Counted from the stretch's first letter, positions 1 to 8,256 are shown. The stretch is 32,588 nt of DNA from an uncultured Methylococcales bacterium (GCA_903902705.1 CAIUVX010000055.1:1-32588), one strand, 5' to 3'. The notes: generated from the letters alone by a model not told the origin. Program-made: numbers and translations.

Positions 1-135
1 CCCAAACTCCAGTTTGGGAATGCCTATTACCAAGCTCGGCTTGATGTATCAATGAATAAAACAGGTTAATCTTCACGCTTATAACACAACATCAAGCAGA
101 GCTTGAGGGTAGGCGTTACCAAGCCAGAGCTTGGG
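1..135. repeat. Cluster of four short CAAGC/GCTTG-type palindromes
   Basis: Four small hairpins occur in 135 bases. Positions 1-8/11-18 (CCCAAACT/AGTTTGGG, 2-base loop) are perfect. Positions 31-35/39-43 (CAAGC/GCTTG), 92-97/101-106 (TCAAGC/GCTTGA) and 119-124/129-134 (CCAAGC/GCTTGG) share the same core with 3-4 base loops. The last reads into TTGGGAACCAG. I see no convincing coding region in 1-197. The elements look like members of one dispersed palindromic repeat family lying next to an unknown gene. What they do is unknown. Confidence 0.7.
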
Positions 136-197
136 AACCAGACAAAATGACGCGCTTCGTGCCTCAGTGCATCCTATGGTTAGCTCACCTTATCGCG

Positions 198-872
198 TTA
201 ATAACACGATCTACGCGGCTTATTCCGTTGGTGATGAGTGGGGTGGGCAAGATCGCGGCAACGTTGACAAGTTTTAAAGCTACTAAAACCTGCATTGTCG
301 CTGAATGTACTAAGCGGCTGTTCCGTACGACAACACTCACAAATTCTGCGAAGGTCAGGTTTGGTTTTCGTCTTCGGATTATTGAGGAGGTCACGTTGAC
401 GAATTTTGAGGTGACAACGGTAGCAAATTTTAGAGTTAACATATGCAAATTCACTAAGCGACAGTTTCATATGACAACACTCACAAGTTTTGGTTATGAT
501 GGGTTGAGGTTTTATCTTCGGAGCGTTGCAACGATGGATGTCATTAGACTTTAAAAACGGCTCAATTGCTTCCCTATGTTTTTTCATTGGTGTTCCATAT
601 TTTTGATGCCGTAGATTGATGTCTCTTTCAATGGATTGAGCTACTTGGTGTGCTTTGTTTTCTCCATAATCTTTTTTAATTTGTGCCAATACTACCTCTG
701 CTTGCATAGAACTGAAGCTACGATCCCATCGTCTGTCATTCCAAATAACATTTAACCAACTCATAGTCATTTGTGCTGAAGTTGGATTCATTCCTTCTGG
801 ATAAGGGCAGTCTTTACCTTGTTTGAAAGCATTGTAACATTCCAACATGTGAGCTTTAGTTATTGTAGCCAT
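198..872 (-). CDS. Unrecognised protein with two tandem Cys4 zinc-binding modules
   Basis: This is a 224-residue protein that I do not recognise. Residues 1-110 look helical and lack an obvious motif. The C-terminal half carries two similar modules: C130-E-C-C133 ... C150-x2-C153, and C178-E-C-C181 ... C202-x2-C205. Each is followed by a basic segment (KIRQR, RDLAH), and each has a conserved L-S-x-F between the Cys pairs. The arrangement resembles the small treble-clef or zinc-ribbon modules (CxxC, PLSxF, CxxCR) often attached to phage HNH nucleases, but no HNH catalytic motif is visible. The C-terminus is rich in His and Arg, fitting nucleic-acid binding. The start is supported by AGAGGTG about nine bases upstream of ATG. 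The gene stands alone between repeat clusters, which suggests an accessory gene. A nucleic-acid-binding role is inference only. Confidence 0.7.
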   Translation of the reverse strand: MATITKAHMLECYNAFKQGKDCPYPEGMNPTSAQMTMSWLNVIWNDRRWDRSFSSMQAEVVLAQIKKDYGENKAHQVAQSIERDINLRHQKYGTPMKKHREAIEPFLKSNDIHRCNAPKIKPQPIITKTCECCHMKLSLSEFAYVNSKICYRCHLKIRQRDLLNNPKTKTKPDLRRICECCRTEQPLSTFSDNAGFSSFKTCQRCRDLAHPTHHQRNKPRRSCY

Positions 873-901
873 AATTATTCACCTCTTAATAAACCGCGTA
901 C

Positions 902-930
902 GTTGGGGTAAGCCTTAAGCGAACCCCAAC
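902..930. repeat. Inverted repeat GTTGGGGT/ACCCCAAC
   Basis: GTTGGGGT (902-909) and ACCCCAAC (923-930) form a perfect 8-bp stem with a 13-base loop. It lies in the 114-base gap upstream of the zinc-module gene and downstream of the aminotransferase gene. No T-run follows the stem, so it is more likely a palindromic repeat than a terminator. Confidence 0.7.
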
Positions 931-952
931 ATTGTTTATCATTTGTATGTTT

Positions 953-977
953 GTTGGGATTCGTACCTCATCCCAAC
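953..977. repeat. Inverted repeat GTTGGGAT/ATCCCAAC
   Basis: GTTGGGAT (953-960) and ATCCCAAC (970-977) form a perfect 8-bp stem with a 9-base loop, followed by CTACA. It is a close relative of the repeat at 902-930, giving two copies about 50 bases apart. It sits immediately after the stop of the aminotransferase gene and might also stabilise that mRNA's 3' end. Confidence 0.7.
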
Positions 978-986
978 CTACAATCA

Positions 987-2153
987 TTACTTCGCAGTCG
1001 AACGATAATATTCAATCGCCGCCGCAACGCCGCTACCTGCTTTTATATCAAAACCGCAATCCAGTAACGCCATTTCTGTGCCTGCAATTGCGCCTAACAT
1101 GGAAACATCGTTCATATCGCCAACGTGTCCAATACGGAATGCTTTACCTGCCAGTTCAGATAAACCGCCGCCCAAAGAAATATTGTATTTGCTAAACGCG
1201 GTGCTGATGACATGACGCGCATCTTTGTCTTCGGGAACCATAACCGCTGTCACGGTATCAGATGCAAAACCTTCCTGAGCGCAGGTTTTTAAACCCCATG
1301 CGGCAACCGCACGGCGTGTACCTTCGGCTAAACGGTGATGACGGGCGTAAACGTTTTCCAATCCTTCTTCCAACAACATATCCAGAGCTTTACGCAATCC
1401 GTATAAAATCGGCAAGGAAGGCGTGTAAGGCGTGTAACCCGACGCATTATTAACCATCTGATCTTTTAAATCCAAAAAGCAGCGTGGATAGGTGGATGTT
1501 TGTACAGCCGCCAGAGCTTTGGCACTAAAGGCTAAAAACGCGCCGCCTGCGGGCATCATAAAACCTTTTTGTGATCCACTGATTGCCGCATCAACACCCC
1601 ATTCATCCAGACGAAAATCGATGCTGGCAATGGAACTCACGCCGTCAACAAATAAAAACGCAGGGTGATTTGCCGCGTTCATGGCTTTACGCACGCCTGC
1701 AATATCAGAGGTTACGCCTGTTGCGGTTTCGTTGTGGGTGGCTAATACGGCTTTAATTTCGTGATTGGTGTCTTCTTTTAAACGCGCTTCCAGTTTGTCT
1801 AAGGGAATACCTTTGCCCCAGGTTTCCTGATGAATTTCGACATCAAAACCCAGTCGTTTGCCCATTTCTGCCCACAAATGACTAAATTGTCCAAAACGAT
1901 AAATTAATACTTTATCGCCTTGATTCAATACGTTAGTCAATGCGACTTCCCACCCTGCTGTGCCAGTAGCGGGAAAAATAAATGCTTGCCCTGTTTCAGT
2001 TCTAAAGATTTTTTTCAAATCTTCTAACAATGGCGTTAATAATTTTGGAAATATGGGCGAGCGATGATCTTCCATAGGAATGTGCATCGCATTTAAAATT
2101 TCGTTCGGTACGTTAGTAGGACCTGGAATATAAAGATGGTTACGACCAGCCAT
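987..2153 (-). CDS. sgaA: Serine-glyoxylate aminotransferase (class V, PLP)
   Basis: The 388-residue protein has the normal length and layout of the serine-glyoxylate/alanine-glyoxylate aminotransferase family. The family moves the amino group of serine to glyoxylate, giving hydroxypyruvate and glycine. The N-terminus has the typical G-P-T-N-V-P; ATGTAGWE (62-69) is the phosphate-binding region; D170 in VDGVSS should contact the PLP ring; K196 in SGSQKGF is the Schiff-base lysine. The start is supported by AAGAGA upstream of ATG. It is divergent from a tartronate-semialdehyde reductase/hydroxypyruvate isomerase pair, so its hydroxypyruvate product is probably carried on to glycerate. Some relatives are annotated as alanine-glyoxylate or purine-catabolic aminotransferases, so the exact amino donor is inferred from family and context. 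Confidence 0.93.
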   Translation of the reverse strand: MAGRNHLYIPGPTNVPNEILNAMHIPMEDHRSPIFPKLLTPLLEDLKKIFRTETGQAFIFPATGTAGWEVALTNVLNQGDKVLIYRFGQFSHLWAEMGKRLGFDVEIHQETWGKGIPLDKLEARLKEDTNHEIKAVLATHNETATGVTSDIAGVRKAMNAANHPAFLFVDGVSSIASIDFRLDEWGVDAAISGSQKGFMMPAGGAFLAFSAKALAAVQTSTYPRCFLDLKDQMVNNASGYTPYTPSLPILYGLRKALDMLLEEGLENVYARHHRLAEGTRRAVAAWGLKTCAQEGFASDTVTAVMVPEDKDARHVISTAFSKYNISLGGGLSELAGKAFRIGHVGDMNDVSMLGAIAGTEMALLDCGFDIKAGSGVAAAIEYYRSTAK

Positions 2154-2292
2154 AATAGTTATCTCTTAAGTAATGGGAGTGAAAAATTCCACAATGATGA
2201 CATAGCGGTTAATAATCAGCAAGTTAGTTTTTGGTATGAGGAACATACTCTGAACTGACTATAGAAATAAACCTCACAAAAAGGCGATACGT

Positions 2293-2298
2293 TATAAT
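2293..2298 (+). promoter_or_regulatory. Candidate -10 box (TATAAT)
   Basis: A perfect TATAAT lies in the gap between the divergent aminotransferase and reductase genes. The position 17 bases upstream (about 2270-2275, AACCTC) is not a good -35 box. If used, it would drive the GGDEF remnant and then the reductase-isomerase-ferredoxin genes. Only the hexamer supports it. Confidence 0.3.
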
Positions 2299-2381
2299 GA
2301 AACATCCGATATATAAAAAGATGATGTTGCTATTTTTGTTTGTTAACGAAACAACGGGCTTTCTCAATGAAGGCGTTTATA

Positions 2382-2522
2382 CTTCATTTGGAATGTAAGG
2401 TACACAAAGTCAGTCCAAGTATTGACATCACTATCTATTCACTTAACCCATCAGATGGTGATACTTTAATTCGTCATGCCGACCAAGCCAAACAAAGACA
2501 GAAACCAAACGCAATTTTTTAA
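2382..2522 (+). pseudogene. Decayed C-terminal fragment of a GGDEF (diguanylate cyclase) domain
   Basis: An open stretch upstream of the reductase encodes a recognisable end of a GGDEF domain. It contains KVHKVSPSIDITIY, then DGDTLIRHADQA, then KQ and AIF before a stop. In intact GGDEF proteins this region normally reads SPSIGxTxY ... DGDTLIRHADQAMYQAKQ. Here the MYQA codons are missing in frame and the conserved Gly after SI is Asp. The GG(D/E)EF active-site motif and everything before it are absent. This is a non-functional remnant, probably left by a rearrangement between the divergent operons. The rest of the 431-base gap (2154-2584) shows only a candidate -10 box and a tiny CTCGT/ACGAG hairpin (2549-2562). 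Confidence 0.65.
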
Positions 2523-2584
2523 AAATGAAGCGTACAACTAATAAATTCCTCGTGATAACGAGAAATGCCCTACGGATTATTATC

Positions 2585-3463
2585 ATGTCAAATCAAATAC
2601 ACACTCTAGGTTTTATCGGTATCGGTTTAATGGGGCAACCCATGACTTTGCGCTTATTAAACGCAGGTTTTACCGTCAATGTTTGGAATCGTAATTCTGA
2701 AAAACTGCACACTGTGGTTAAAGCGGGCGCGATTGCCAAAGCGTCTATTGCTGATTTGGTGCGGGTCTCCGATGTCATTTTATTATGTCTTGCTGATACC
2801 CACGCAGTGGAAACCGTGGTGCGTGAACAAATTGCACTACACGGTTCAGCGCATAAATTGGTGATCGATTTATCCAGTATTCACCCTGAAACCACCCGCC
2901 AGTTAGCTGGATTACTGTATGAACAGCACGGTATGGGTTGGGTAGACGCGCCTGTTTCGGGTGGTGTATCGGGTGCAGAGCAAGGCACGTTAGCGATTAT
3001 GGCTGGAGGTAATACTGAGCATATCGCCATAGCGCGTGAGGTGTTAGCTCCGTTGTATCAACAACTCACTCATGTCGGCGCGGTCGGTTGTGGGCAAGTG
3101 ACCAAAATCTGTAATCAAATGATAGTCAGCTGTAATGTGTTGGTGATTGCGGAAATGATAGCCTTAGCGCAACGTGCGGGCGTGAATGCCGAACAAATCC
3201 CTGCCGCACTCGCGGGTGGTTTTGCCGATTCTAAACCCCTACAAATTGTCGCCCCTGAAATGGCAACCGAAACCTTTGAACCTGTTAAATGGCGAGTTAA
3301 AACCTTGTTAAAAGATTTAACGATGGCAAACGATTTAGCCGCTACACTCAGTACATCCATTCCGATGTCAGGCTTAGCGGCGCAATTAATGCAGTTGCAT
3401 GGCAGTCATGGTTATTTAGAACACGACCCCGCGACGCTGATTAAGTTATACACTAAAAAATGA
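2585..3463 (+). CDS. glxR: Tartronate-semialdehyde reductase (2-hydroxy-3-oxopropionate reductase) family
   Basis: This is a beta-hydroxyacid dehydrogenase of 292 residues from the chosen start. GFIGIGLMGQPM (9-20) is the NAD(P)-binding glycine loop. DAPVSGG (121-127) binds substrate carboxylate, and K174 in GQVTKICNQ is the catalytic lysine. The late K-D-L helix motif is also present. The family converts tartronate semialdehyde to D-glycerate; 3-hydroxyisobutyrate dehydrogenase and GarR are close relatives. The frame is open from 2525, but that ATG lacks a ribosome site, whereas the ATG at 2585 has CGGA about eight bases upstream and gives a standard-length N-terminus. It overlaps the next gene (hydroxypyruvate isomerase) by four bases (ATGA), so the two are translationally coupled. 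The pairing makes tartronate semialdehyde the likely substrate. Confidence 0.87.
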   Translation: MSNQIHTLGFIGIGLMGQPMTLRLLNAGFTVNVWNRNSEKLHTVVKAGAIAKASIADLVRVSDVILLCLADTHAVETVVREQIALHGSAHKLVIDLSSIHPETTRQLAGLLYEQHGMGWVDAPVSGGVSGAEQGTLAIMAGGNTEHIAIAREVLAPLYQQLTHVGAVGCGQVTKICNQMIVSCNVLVIAEMIALAQRAGVNAEQIPAALAGGFADSKPLQIVAPEMATETFEPVKWRVKTLLKDLTMANDLAATLSTSIPMSGLAAQLMQLHGSHGYLEHDPATLIKLYTKK

Positions 3464-4239
3464 TGCTTAAATTTACCGCTAACTTAAGTTTATTATTCAC
3501 CGAAGTAGAGCTTATCGACCGTTTTGAAGCGGCTAAACAACACGGTTTTGAAGCGGTAGAAATACAATTTCCATACCAACTAAGTATTGAAACCTTACAA
3601 CTTATGTTGCAGAACAATGGCTTAAAGCTGGTATTATTCAACGTCGCCGCCGATGATTTAATGCAGGGTGGCGAAGGTTTGGCGTGTGTGCCTGAAAAAC
3701 GTGAACAGTTTCGCCACGCCTTACAGCAAGCGGTAGATTATGCAACTCTATTAAAACCCGAAGCCATTAATGTGTTAGCAGGACGGTGTTTTGATAACAA
3801 CCGTCTAACTGACTATATGCAAACCTTTAAAGATAATCTACGACTTGCCGCTGATACTTTCGCACCGCTGGGTATTAAAACCGTGTTTGAAGCGATTAAT
3901 ACTCACGATATGCCCGCGTTTATTATTCACAGCGGTGAACAAATGTTGGCAGTATTGGCTGAACTGAAACATCCCAATCTGTTCATGCAGTACGATATTT
4001 ATCATGCTAGTCGAATGGGCGAAAACCCTGCGCAGTTTATTGAGCAACACGCGGCTAAAATAGGGCATATTCAATTTGCTGATAGCCCAAATCGTGGGCA
4101 ACCCAGCACTGGACAACTGAATTTTCAACAGTTGTTTAACGTGATTGAACAATCAAATTATTCGGGCTGGCTGGGTGCGGAATATAAACCTATCGGCACA
4201 ACCACTGAGAGTTTAGGTTGGTTGCATTTAATGCAATAA
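3460..4239 (+). CDS. hyi: Hydroxypyruvate isomerase family (TIM barrel)
   Basis: The 259-residue protein matches the length and layout of hydroxypyruvate isomerase, which interconverts hydroxypyruvate and tartronate semialdehyde. The N-terminus (FTANLSLLFTE) is typical. Metal-binding and catalytic positions are visible: E144 in VFEAIN, D179 in QYDIYH, H203 in GHIQFAD and E241 in GAEYKP. The start overlaps the stop of the reductase gene in ATGATG; the second ATG, three bases later, is an equally possible start. Together with the aminotransferase and the reductase it completes a serine/glyoxylate-to-glycerate route. Glyoxylate carboligase and glycerate kinase are not in the window. The OtnI-like isomerases are an alternative assignment within the same superfamily. 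Confidence 0.87.
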   Translation: MMLKFTANLSLLFTEVELIDRFEAAKQHGFEAVEIQFPYQLSIETLQLMLQNNGLKLVLFNVAADDLMQGGEGLACVPEKREQFRHALQQAVDYATLLKPEAINVLAGRCFDNNRLTDYMQTFKDNLRLAADTFAPLGIKTVFEAINTHDMPAFIIHSGEQMLAVLAELKHPNLFMQYDIYHASRMGENPAQFIEQHAAKIGHIQFADSPNRGQPSTGQLNFQQLFNVIEQSNYSGWLGAEYKPIGTTTESLGWLHLMQ

Positions 4240-4518
<279 letters not shown>

Positions 4519-4545
4519 TCAAAATTTTTATTGGAATTACCGACT

Positions 4546-4570
4546 GAGCAATTATTACAACAGATTGCTC
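4546..4570. terminator. Candidate hairpin between convergent ferredoxin and kinase genes
   Basis: GAGCAAT (4546-4552) pairs perfectly with ATTGCTC (4564-4570) across an 11-base loop, in the 59-base gap between two converging genes. No clean T-run follows on the plus strand. On the minus strand a T-rich tract (complement of 4521-4530) begins about 15 bases beyond the stem. A weak bidirectional terminator is plausible from position, not proven. Confidence 0.35.
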
Positions 4571-4577
4571 CTACCCT

Positions 4578-6146
4578 TTATCTGATTTTAAAAAGTCCAC
4601 GCAATTTTGCATTTTTTTTATCAACCAATCGCATGGGTAAGGGAAATGAAACTTTTACTTTTAAGCCGCCAAATTGGGATACGCCTAAAATTAAGTCAGC
4701 ATTATGAATAGACGCTATGCGTTGTACCATTGAAAAACCTAAGCCTGTGCCTTGGGTTTTATTGGCAGTATCTACACAACGATGAAAACGTTCTAGGGAT
4801 TTTTCATATTGGTCGGGAGCGATACCCGGCCCTGAGTCTTCGACACATAGCTCTAAACGTCTATCTTGTCCTGTGACGGTGATTAAAACATTGCCGTTGA
4901 CAGGGGTGTATTTGATGGCGTTGTCAATAATATTGCGAATTAAAATAGACACTAAGGGGGCGTTTACTACGATGGGAACGGGATTTTCTTCGACAAGTTC
5001 AATGGTAATTTGTTTTTTGTGTGCATCGGGTTCTAAGTCGGTAATTACCAGTATCACTTCACGATTGATCATGGTGTTTTGTTTGGTCAAAAATTCGGTA
5101 TTGGATTCGATACGCGAAAAAGTCAGTAATTGCTGCACTAGATAGGTCATTCTATTCACTGCTTGTTTAATGCGTGATAGAGCCTGTTTGCGCACTTCTT
5201 CATCGGTGGTTTTGAGGGCAACGTGGGCTTGTGCCAATAAGCCTGCTAACGGGGTTCTTAATTCGTGTGAGGCATCGGCAGTAAAGCGGCGTTCATGTTC
5301 AAAAGCCTGTTCCAATTGGACGAATAGCTTATTAATTTCATTGACCATCGGGATGATTTCTTTAGGCAATCGTTTGAGCGGTAGCGGTTCAAGATAATTG
5401 GCTTCGCGAATAGCGAGAGCTTTTTCTAAGCGGTTAAATGGCTTTAGGGCGCGACCAATAATAAACCAGATCACTAGCCCTAAAAATGGCAAGCCAACTA
5501 AAAATTGCGCAACCATTTGATTAGCTATTTCATCGGTCAATTCAGAGCGAATTTGCTCTTTTTGCCCAACATGAATCACATATTCACCTGTGGAGTCGGT
5601 AATACTGAAGACGTGCCAAAAATTACCATCGATATTGGTTTCACTAAATCCTTGTGCTTCTGCCGAGAATGCGAATTTAGGTGCGCTTTCCGAGCGTAGC
5701 AATAGCCCCTCTTTTTTTGACCATAATTGAAAAGCGATTTTTCGTTCGTATTTATGCCCTATGCTGTCTGCTTGTAATAGATCATCAAATTCTGCCCATA
5801 GCGGTGTATCACCATTGTTGTCAGAATGTTCTGATTGCAATAATAAACCGCCCGCATCTGCCCATAGTTGAAAGGTACTTTTGGTTTTAAATTTATGTCG
5901 TAAGGCATAAGCGTGTAATAGTCCGTTAGCTTGTTCTTTGCTCCAATTACTGGATAACGCTCCTTCACGCACTAAACTTTCGACAAACGAGTGTAGCACT
6001 TTAGCTGATTGTGCTAATTCAGCATCAAATAAATTGGCGACTTCATCACGCGTGACTTTGTAGCTCAGGTAGGCAGTCATGCCCCAAATCAGCATGGAGG
6101 CTGTCAATAGGGCAACTAATAAGCGGTGTTTAAGGGAATAATTCAT
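4578..6146 (-). CDS. QseC-like sensor histidine kinase with duplicated periplasmic module
   Basis: A 522-residue membrane sensor kinase. Transmembrane helices span about 8-29 and 214-232, enclosing a periplasmic domain of roughly 180 residues. The catalytic core is complete: phosphoacceptor H294 in ASHELRTPL, N box N405/N409, G1 box DSGPGIAP (437-444) and G2 box GTGLG (466-470). The periplasmic part holds two copies of one motif, at 84-109 and 131-156, with the shared core FQLW...GLLL-S-E. QseC-type sensor domains normally carry one such strand pair, so this protein appears to have duplicated it. Its start overlaps the regulator gene's stop by four bases (ATGA), so the pair is coupled. The signal is unknown. 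Confidence 0.92.
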   Translation of the reverse strand: MNYSLKHRLLVALLTASMLIWGMTAYLSYKVTRDEVANLFDAELAQSAKVLHSFVESLVREGALSSNWSKEQANGLLHAYALRHKFKTKSTFQLWADAGGLLLQSEHSDNNGDTPLWAEFDDLLQADSIGHKYERKIAFQLWSKKEGLLLRSESAPKFAFSAEAQGFSETNIDGNFWHVFSITDSTGEYVIHVGQKEQIRSELTDEIANQMVAQFLVGLPFLGLVIWFIIGRALKPFNRLEKALAIREANYLEPLPLKRLPKEIIPMVNEINKLFVQLEQAFEHERRFTADASHELRTPLAGLLAQAHVALKTTDEEVRKQALSRIKQAVNRMTYLVQQLLTFSRIESNTEFLTKQNTMINREVILVITDLEPDAHKKQITIELVEENPVPIVVNAPLVSILIRNIIDNAIKYTPVNGNVLITVTGQDRRLELCVEDSGPGIAPDQYEKSLERFHRCVDTANKTQGTGLGFSMVQRIASIHNADLILGVSQFGGLKVKVSFPLPMRLVDKKNAKLRGLFKIR

Positions 6147-6811
6147 GAGTCGGTATCGTTATCAATGATATAGCCCACGCCTCTGACCGTGCGTATCAAG
6201 GAAGCATCAAGTTTTTTGCGTAGATAATGAATATAGACTTCAACGGTGTTACTCTCTACATCAGAATCCCACGAATATAGACTTTCTTCTAAGCGAGCTT
6301 TAGAAACGACTTTGCCGATATTGCCCATTAGAAAACTGAGTATCTCAAATTCTTTTTGCGATAACTCGACTTTTTCGTCATTAAAAGTCACTAAACGAGA
6401 AGCGGGATCTAACACGATGCCTTTATATTCGATATTAGGTACGCTACGCCCTTCATTTCGTCGTGCTAGGGCGCGTAATCTGGCACATACCTCATCCAGT
6501 TCAAACGGCTTAATGACAAAATCATCTGCACCACTGTCTAAACCCATTACTCGATCTGGAATGGTGTCTTTAGCGGTCAACACCATGACGGGTGTTTCAT
6601 TTTTACGACTTCTTAAGGCGCGTAAAATTGCCATGCCATCCATATCGGGCAAATTCAAATCTAACACGATTAACTCATAGCTATTGGTTTTCAGTGCTTC
6701 ATCGGCAAGCCTACCGTTAGTTAGCCAATCCACTGCGTAACCTTCCATTTTTAAACCCGCGACTAGACCATCGCCAAGTATTTCATCATCTTCAACCAAT
6801 AAAAGTCGCAT
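6143..6811 (-). CDS. OmpR-family response regulator (QseB-like)
   Basis: A 222-residue regulator. The receiver domain (1-115) has acidic pocket D8/D9, phosphoacceptor D51 in LDLNLPDMDG, T79 and K101 in IKPF. The C-terminal winged helix (about 125-218) ends with the usual TVRGVGYI strand. It should be phosphorylated by the overlapping QseC-like kinase and bind DNA as a dimer. It starts 17 bases after the phosphomannomutase gene on the same strand, so the three genes may form one transcript. QseB/PmrA/TctD-type regulators are all similar at this level, so no specific gene name is given. Confidence 0.93.
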   Translation of the reverse strand: MRLLLVEDDEILGDGLVAGLKMEGYAVDWLTNGRLADEALKTNSYELIVLDLNLPDMDGMAILRALRSRKNETPVMVLTAKDTIPDRVMGLDSGADDFVIKPFELDEVCARLRALARRNEGRSVPNIEYKGIVLDPASRLVTFNDEKVELSQKEFEILSFLMGNIGKVVSKARLEESLYSWDSDVESNTVEVYIHYLRKKLDASLIRTVRGVGYIIDNDTDS

Positions 6812-6828
6812 TGTGTCCTCGCTGTTAA

Positions 6829-8241
6829 TTATCTGATAGTATTTTTTTGTCCACGAAAAGCTTGCGCCGCTTCCAACAACGCCAATAACTCATCGGTTTT
6901 TGCCTGCATTAATCTCTCATCGCCGCGTGCTTCGACATTTAATCGCACTAATGGTTCTGTATTGGAACAACGGACATTAAATCGCCAATCAGCAAATTCG
7001 ATGCTTAAACCGTCGGTAAAATCAATGTGCAGCGCGTGTTGTTGATAATGTTGTTGAATCGCTTGAATTGCGGCATCAGGATCAGCAATGGTACGATTAA
7101 TTTCGCCGCTGGCAGGAAATAACCGTATACGTTCATCCAATAATTGCGATAATTTTTTGCCGCTTTTGCTCATTAATTCAATAACCAATAACCACGGAAT
7201 CATACCACTGTCGCAATAAGAAAAATCTCTAAAATAATGATGCGCACTCATTTCACCCCCATAGACGGCATTTTCTTTGCGCATTCGTTCTTTGATAAAG
7301 GCATGACCTGTTTTACTTTGTATCGCAACACCTGCCAAACTTTCGACTATGTCAATGGTATTCCATGTTAAACGCGGATCATGAATAATTTTTTCACCGT
7401 GATAGCGGTGCAAAAATGCGGCAGCAAGTAAGCCAACAATATAATAACCTTCGATAAAGCGTCCTGTTTCATCAAACAAAAAACAGCGATCAAAATCACC
7501 ATCCCACGCAATTCCTAAATCCGCACTGTATTGTTGAATAGCGGTAATAGTACTGGCACGGTTTTCGGGCAATAAGGGATTAGGGATACCATTGGGAAAA
7601 TGTCCGTCTGGTTCGTGGTGCAGTTTGATAAAAGTGATTTTGTTCTTTAAGGTCGCTTCCAGATTATCAAGCACATGACCTGCTGTGCCGTTACCTGCAT
7701 TTACCACGATTTTTAACGGTGTTAAGGATGACGTATCAATGTAACTTAACAGATGTTGGGTATAAGCTGCTTCAATCGAAATAGTTGTAACATGACCTTT
7801 TTCAAGTATAGGCGCGGAAAAATCATTACGTTCTGCCAACTGTTTGATGATATTCAAACCTGTATCGCCACTAATCGGCTGACTTTGCTCACGCACTAAT
7901 TTCATACCGTTATAATCTTTTGGATTATGACTGGCTGTGACCATAATGCCGCCATCCATTGCCGCGCCTTTATCTGTGTAGGCAAAGGTGGCGTAATATA
8001 CTTCTTCTGTGCCGCATAAACCGATGTCATACACATCAACGCCAGCATCAACTAAGCCATTAATGACCGCATTGGCGAGTTCATTACTGGATAAACGCAT
8101 ATCACGCCCGACTACCACCCGCTTGGGTTGAAGGTATTGAGCAAAGGCGCGACCGATACGATAAGCAATATCGGGATTGAGTTCATCGGGAAGTCGTCCG
8201 CGTATATCGTAGGCTTTAAAACAACTGAGTGAATGAGTCAT
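6829..8241 (-). CDS. manB: Phosphomannomutase (CpsG/ManB type)
   Basis: A 470-residue alpha-D-phosphohexomutase, normal for CpsG/ManB/RfbK. It converts mannose-6-phosphate to mannose-1-phosphate on the way to GDP-mannose for capsule, LPS or exopolysaccharide. CFKAYDIRG opens the protein; S104 in TASHNP is the phosphoserine; DGDFDR (247-252) binds magnesium; [11 protein letters not shown] contacts sugar; RCSNTEP near the end binds phosphate. The close match to CpsG, including GTEE and NGMKLVRE, favours phosphomannomutase over phosphoglucosamine mutase, though dual phosphogluco/phosphomannomutase activity (AlgC-like) cannot be excluded. No strong ribosome site precedes the ATG. It is divergent from the YdjM-like gene and lies upstream of a two-component pair, hinting that the polysaccharide enzyme and that regulator share a transcript. 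Confidence 0.92.
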   Translation of the reverse strand: MTHSLSCFKAYDIRGRLPDELNPDIAYRIGRAFAQYLQPKRVVVGRDMRLSSNELANAVINGLVDAGVDVYDIGLCGTEEVYYATFAYTDKGAAMDGGIMVTASHNPKDYNGMKLVREQSQPISGDTGLNIIKQLAERNDFSAPILEKGHVTTISIEAAYTQHLLSYIDTSSLTPLKIVVNAGNGTAGHVLDNLEATLKNKITFIKLHHEPDGHFPNGIPNPLLPENRASTITAIQQYSADLGIAWDGDFDRCFLFDETGRFIEGYYIVGLLAAAFLHRYHGEKIIHDPRLTWNTIDIVESLAGVAIQSKTGHAFIKERMRKENAVYGGEMSAHHYFRDFSYCDSGMIPWLLVIELMSKSGKKLSQLLDERIRLFPASGEINRTIADPDAAIQAIQQHYQQHALHIDFTDGLSIEFADWRFNVRCSNTEPLVRLNVEARGDERLMQAKTDELLALLEAAQAFRGQKNTIR

Positions 8242-8256
8242 AAGAGGGTAGGGTGG

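Noticed and set aside
147-554. 135-codon open frame on the plus strand
   Set aside because: It is antisense to the zinc-module gene, which has a good ribosome site and ordered Cys motifs. Its translation has no domain-like pattern and simply mirrors the duplicated modules.
2525-2584. Upstream ATG extending the reductase by 20 residues
   Set aside because: No ribosome site, the added residues are not family-like, and the ATG at 2585 begins right before the NAD(P)-binding fold.
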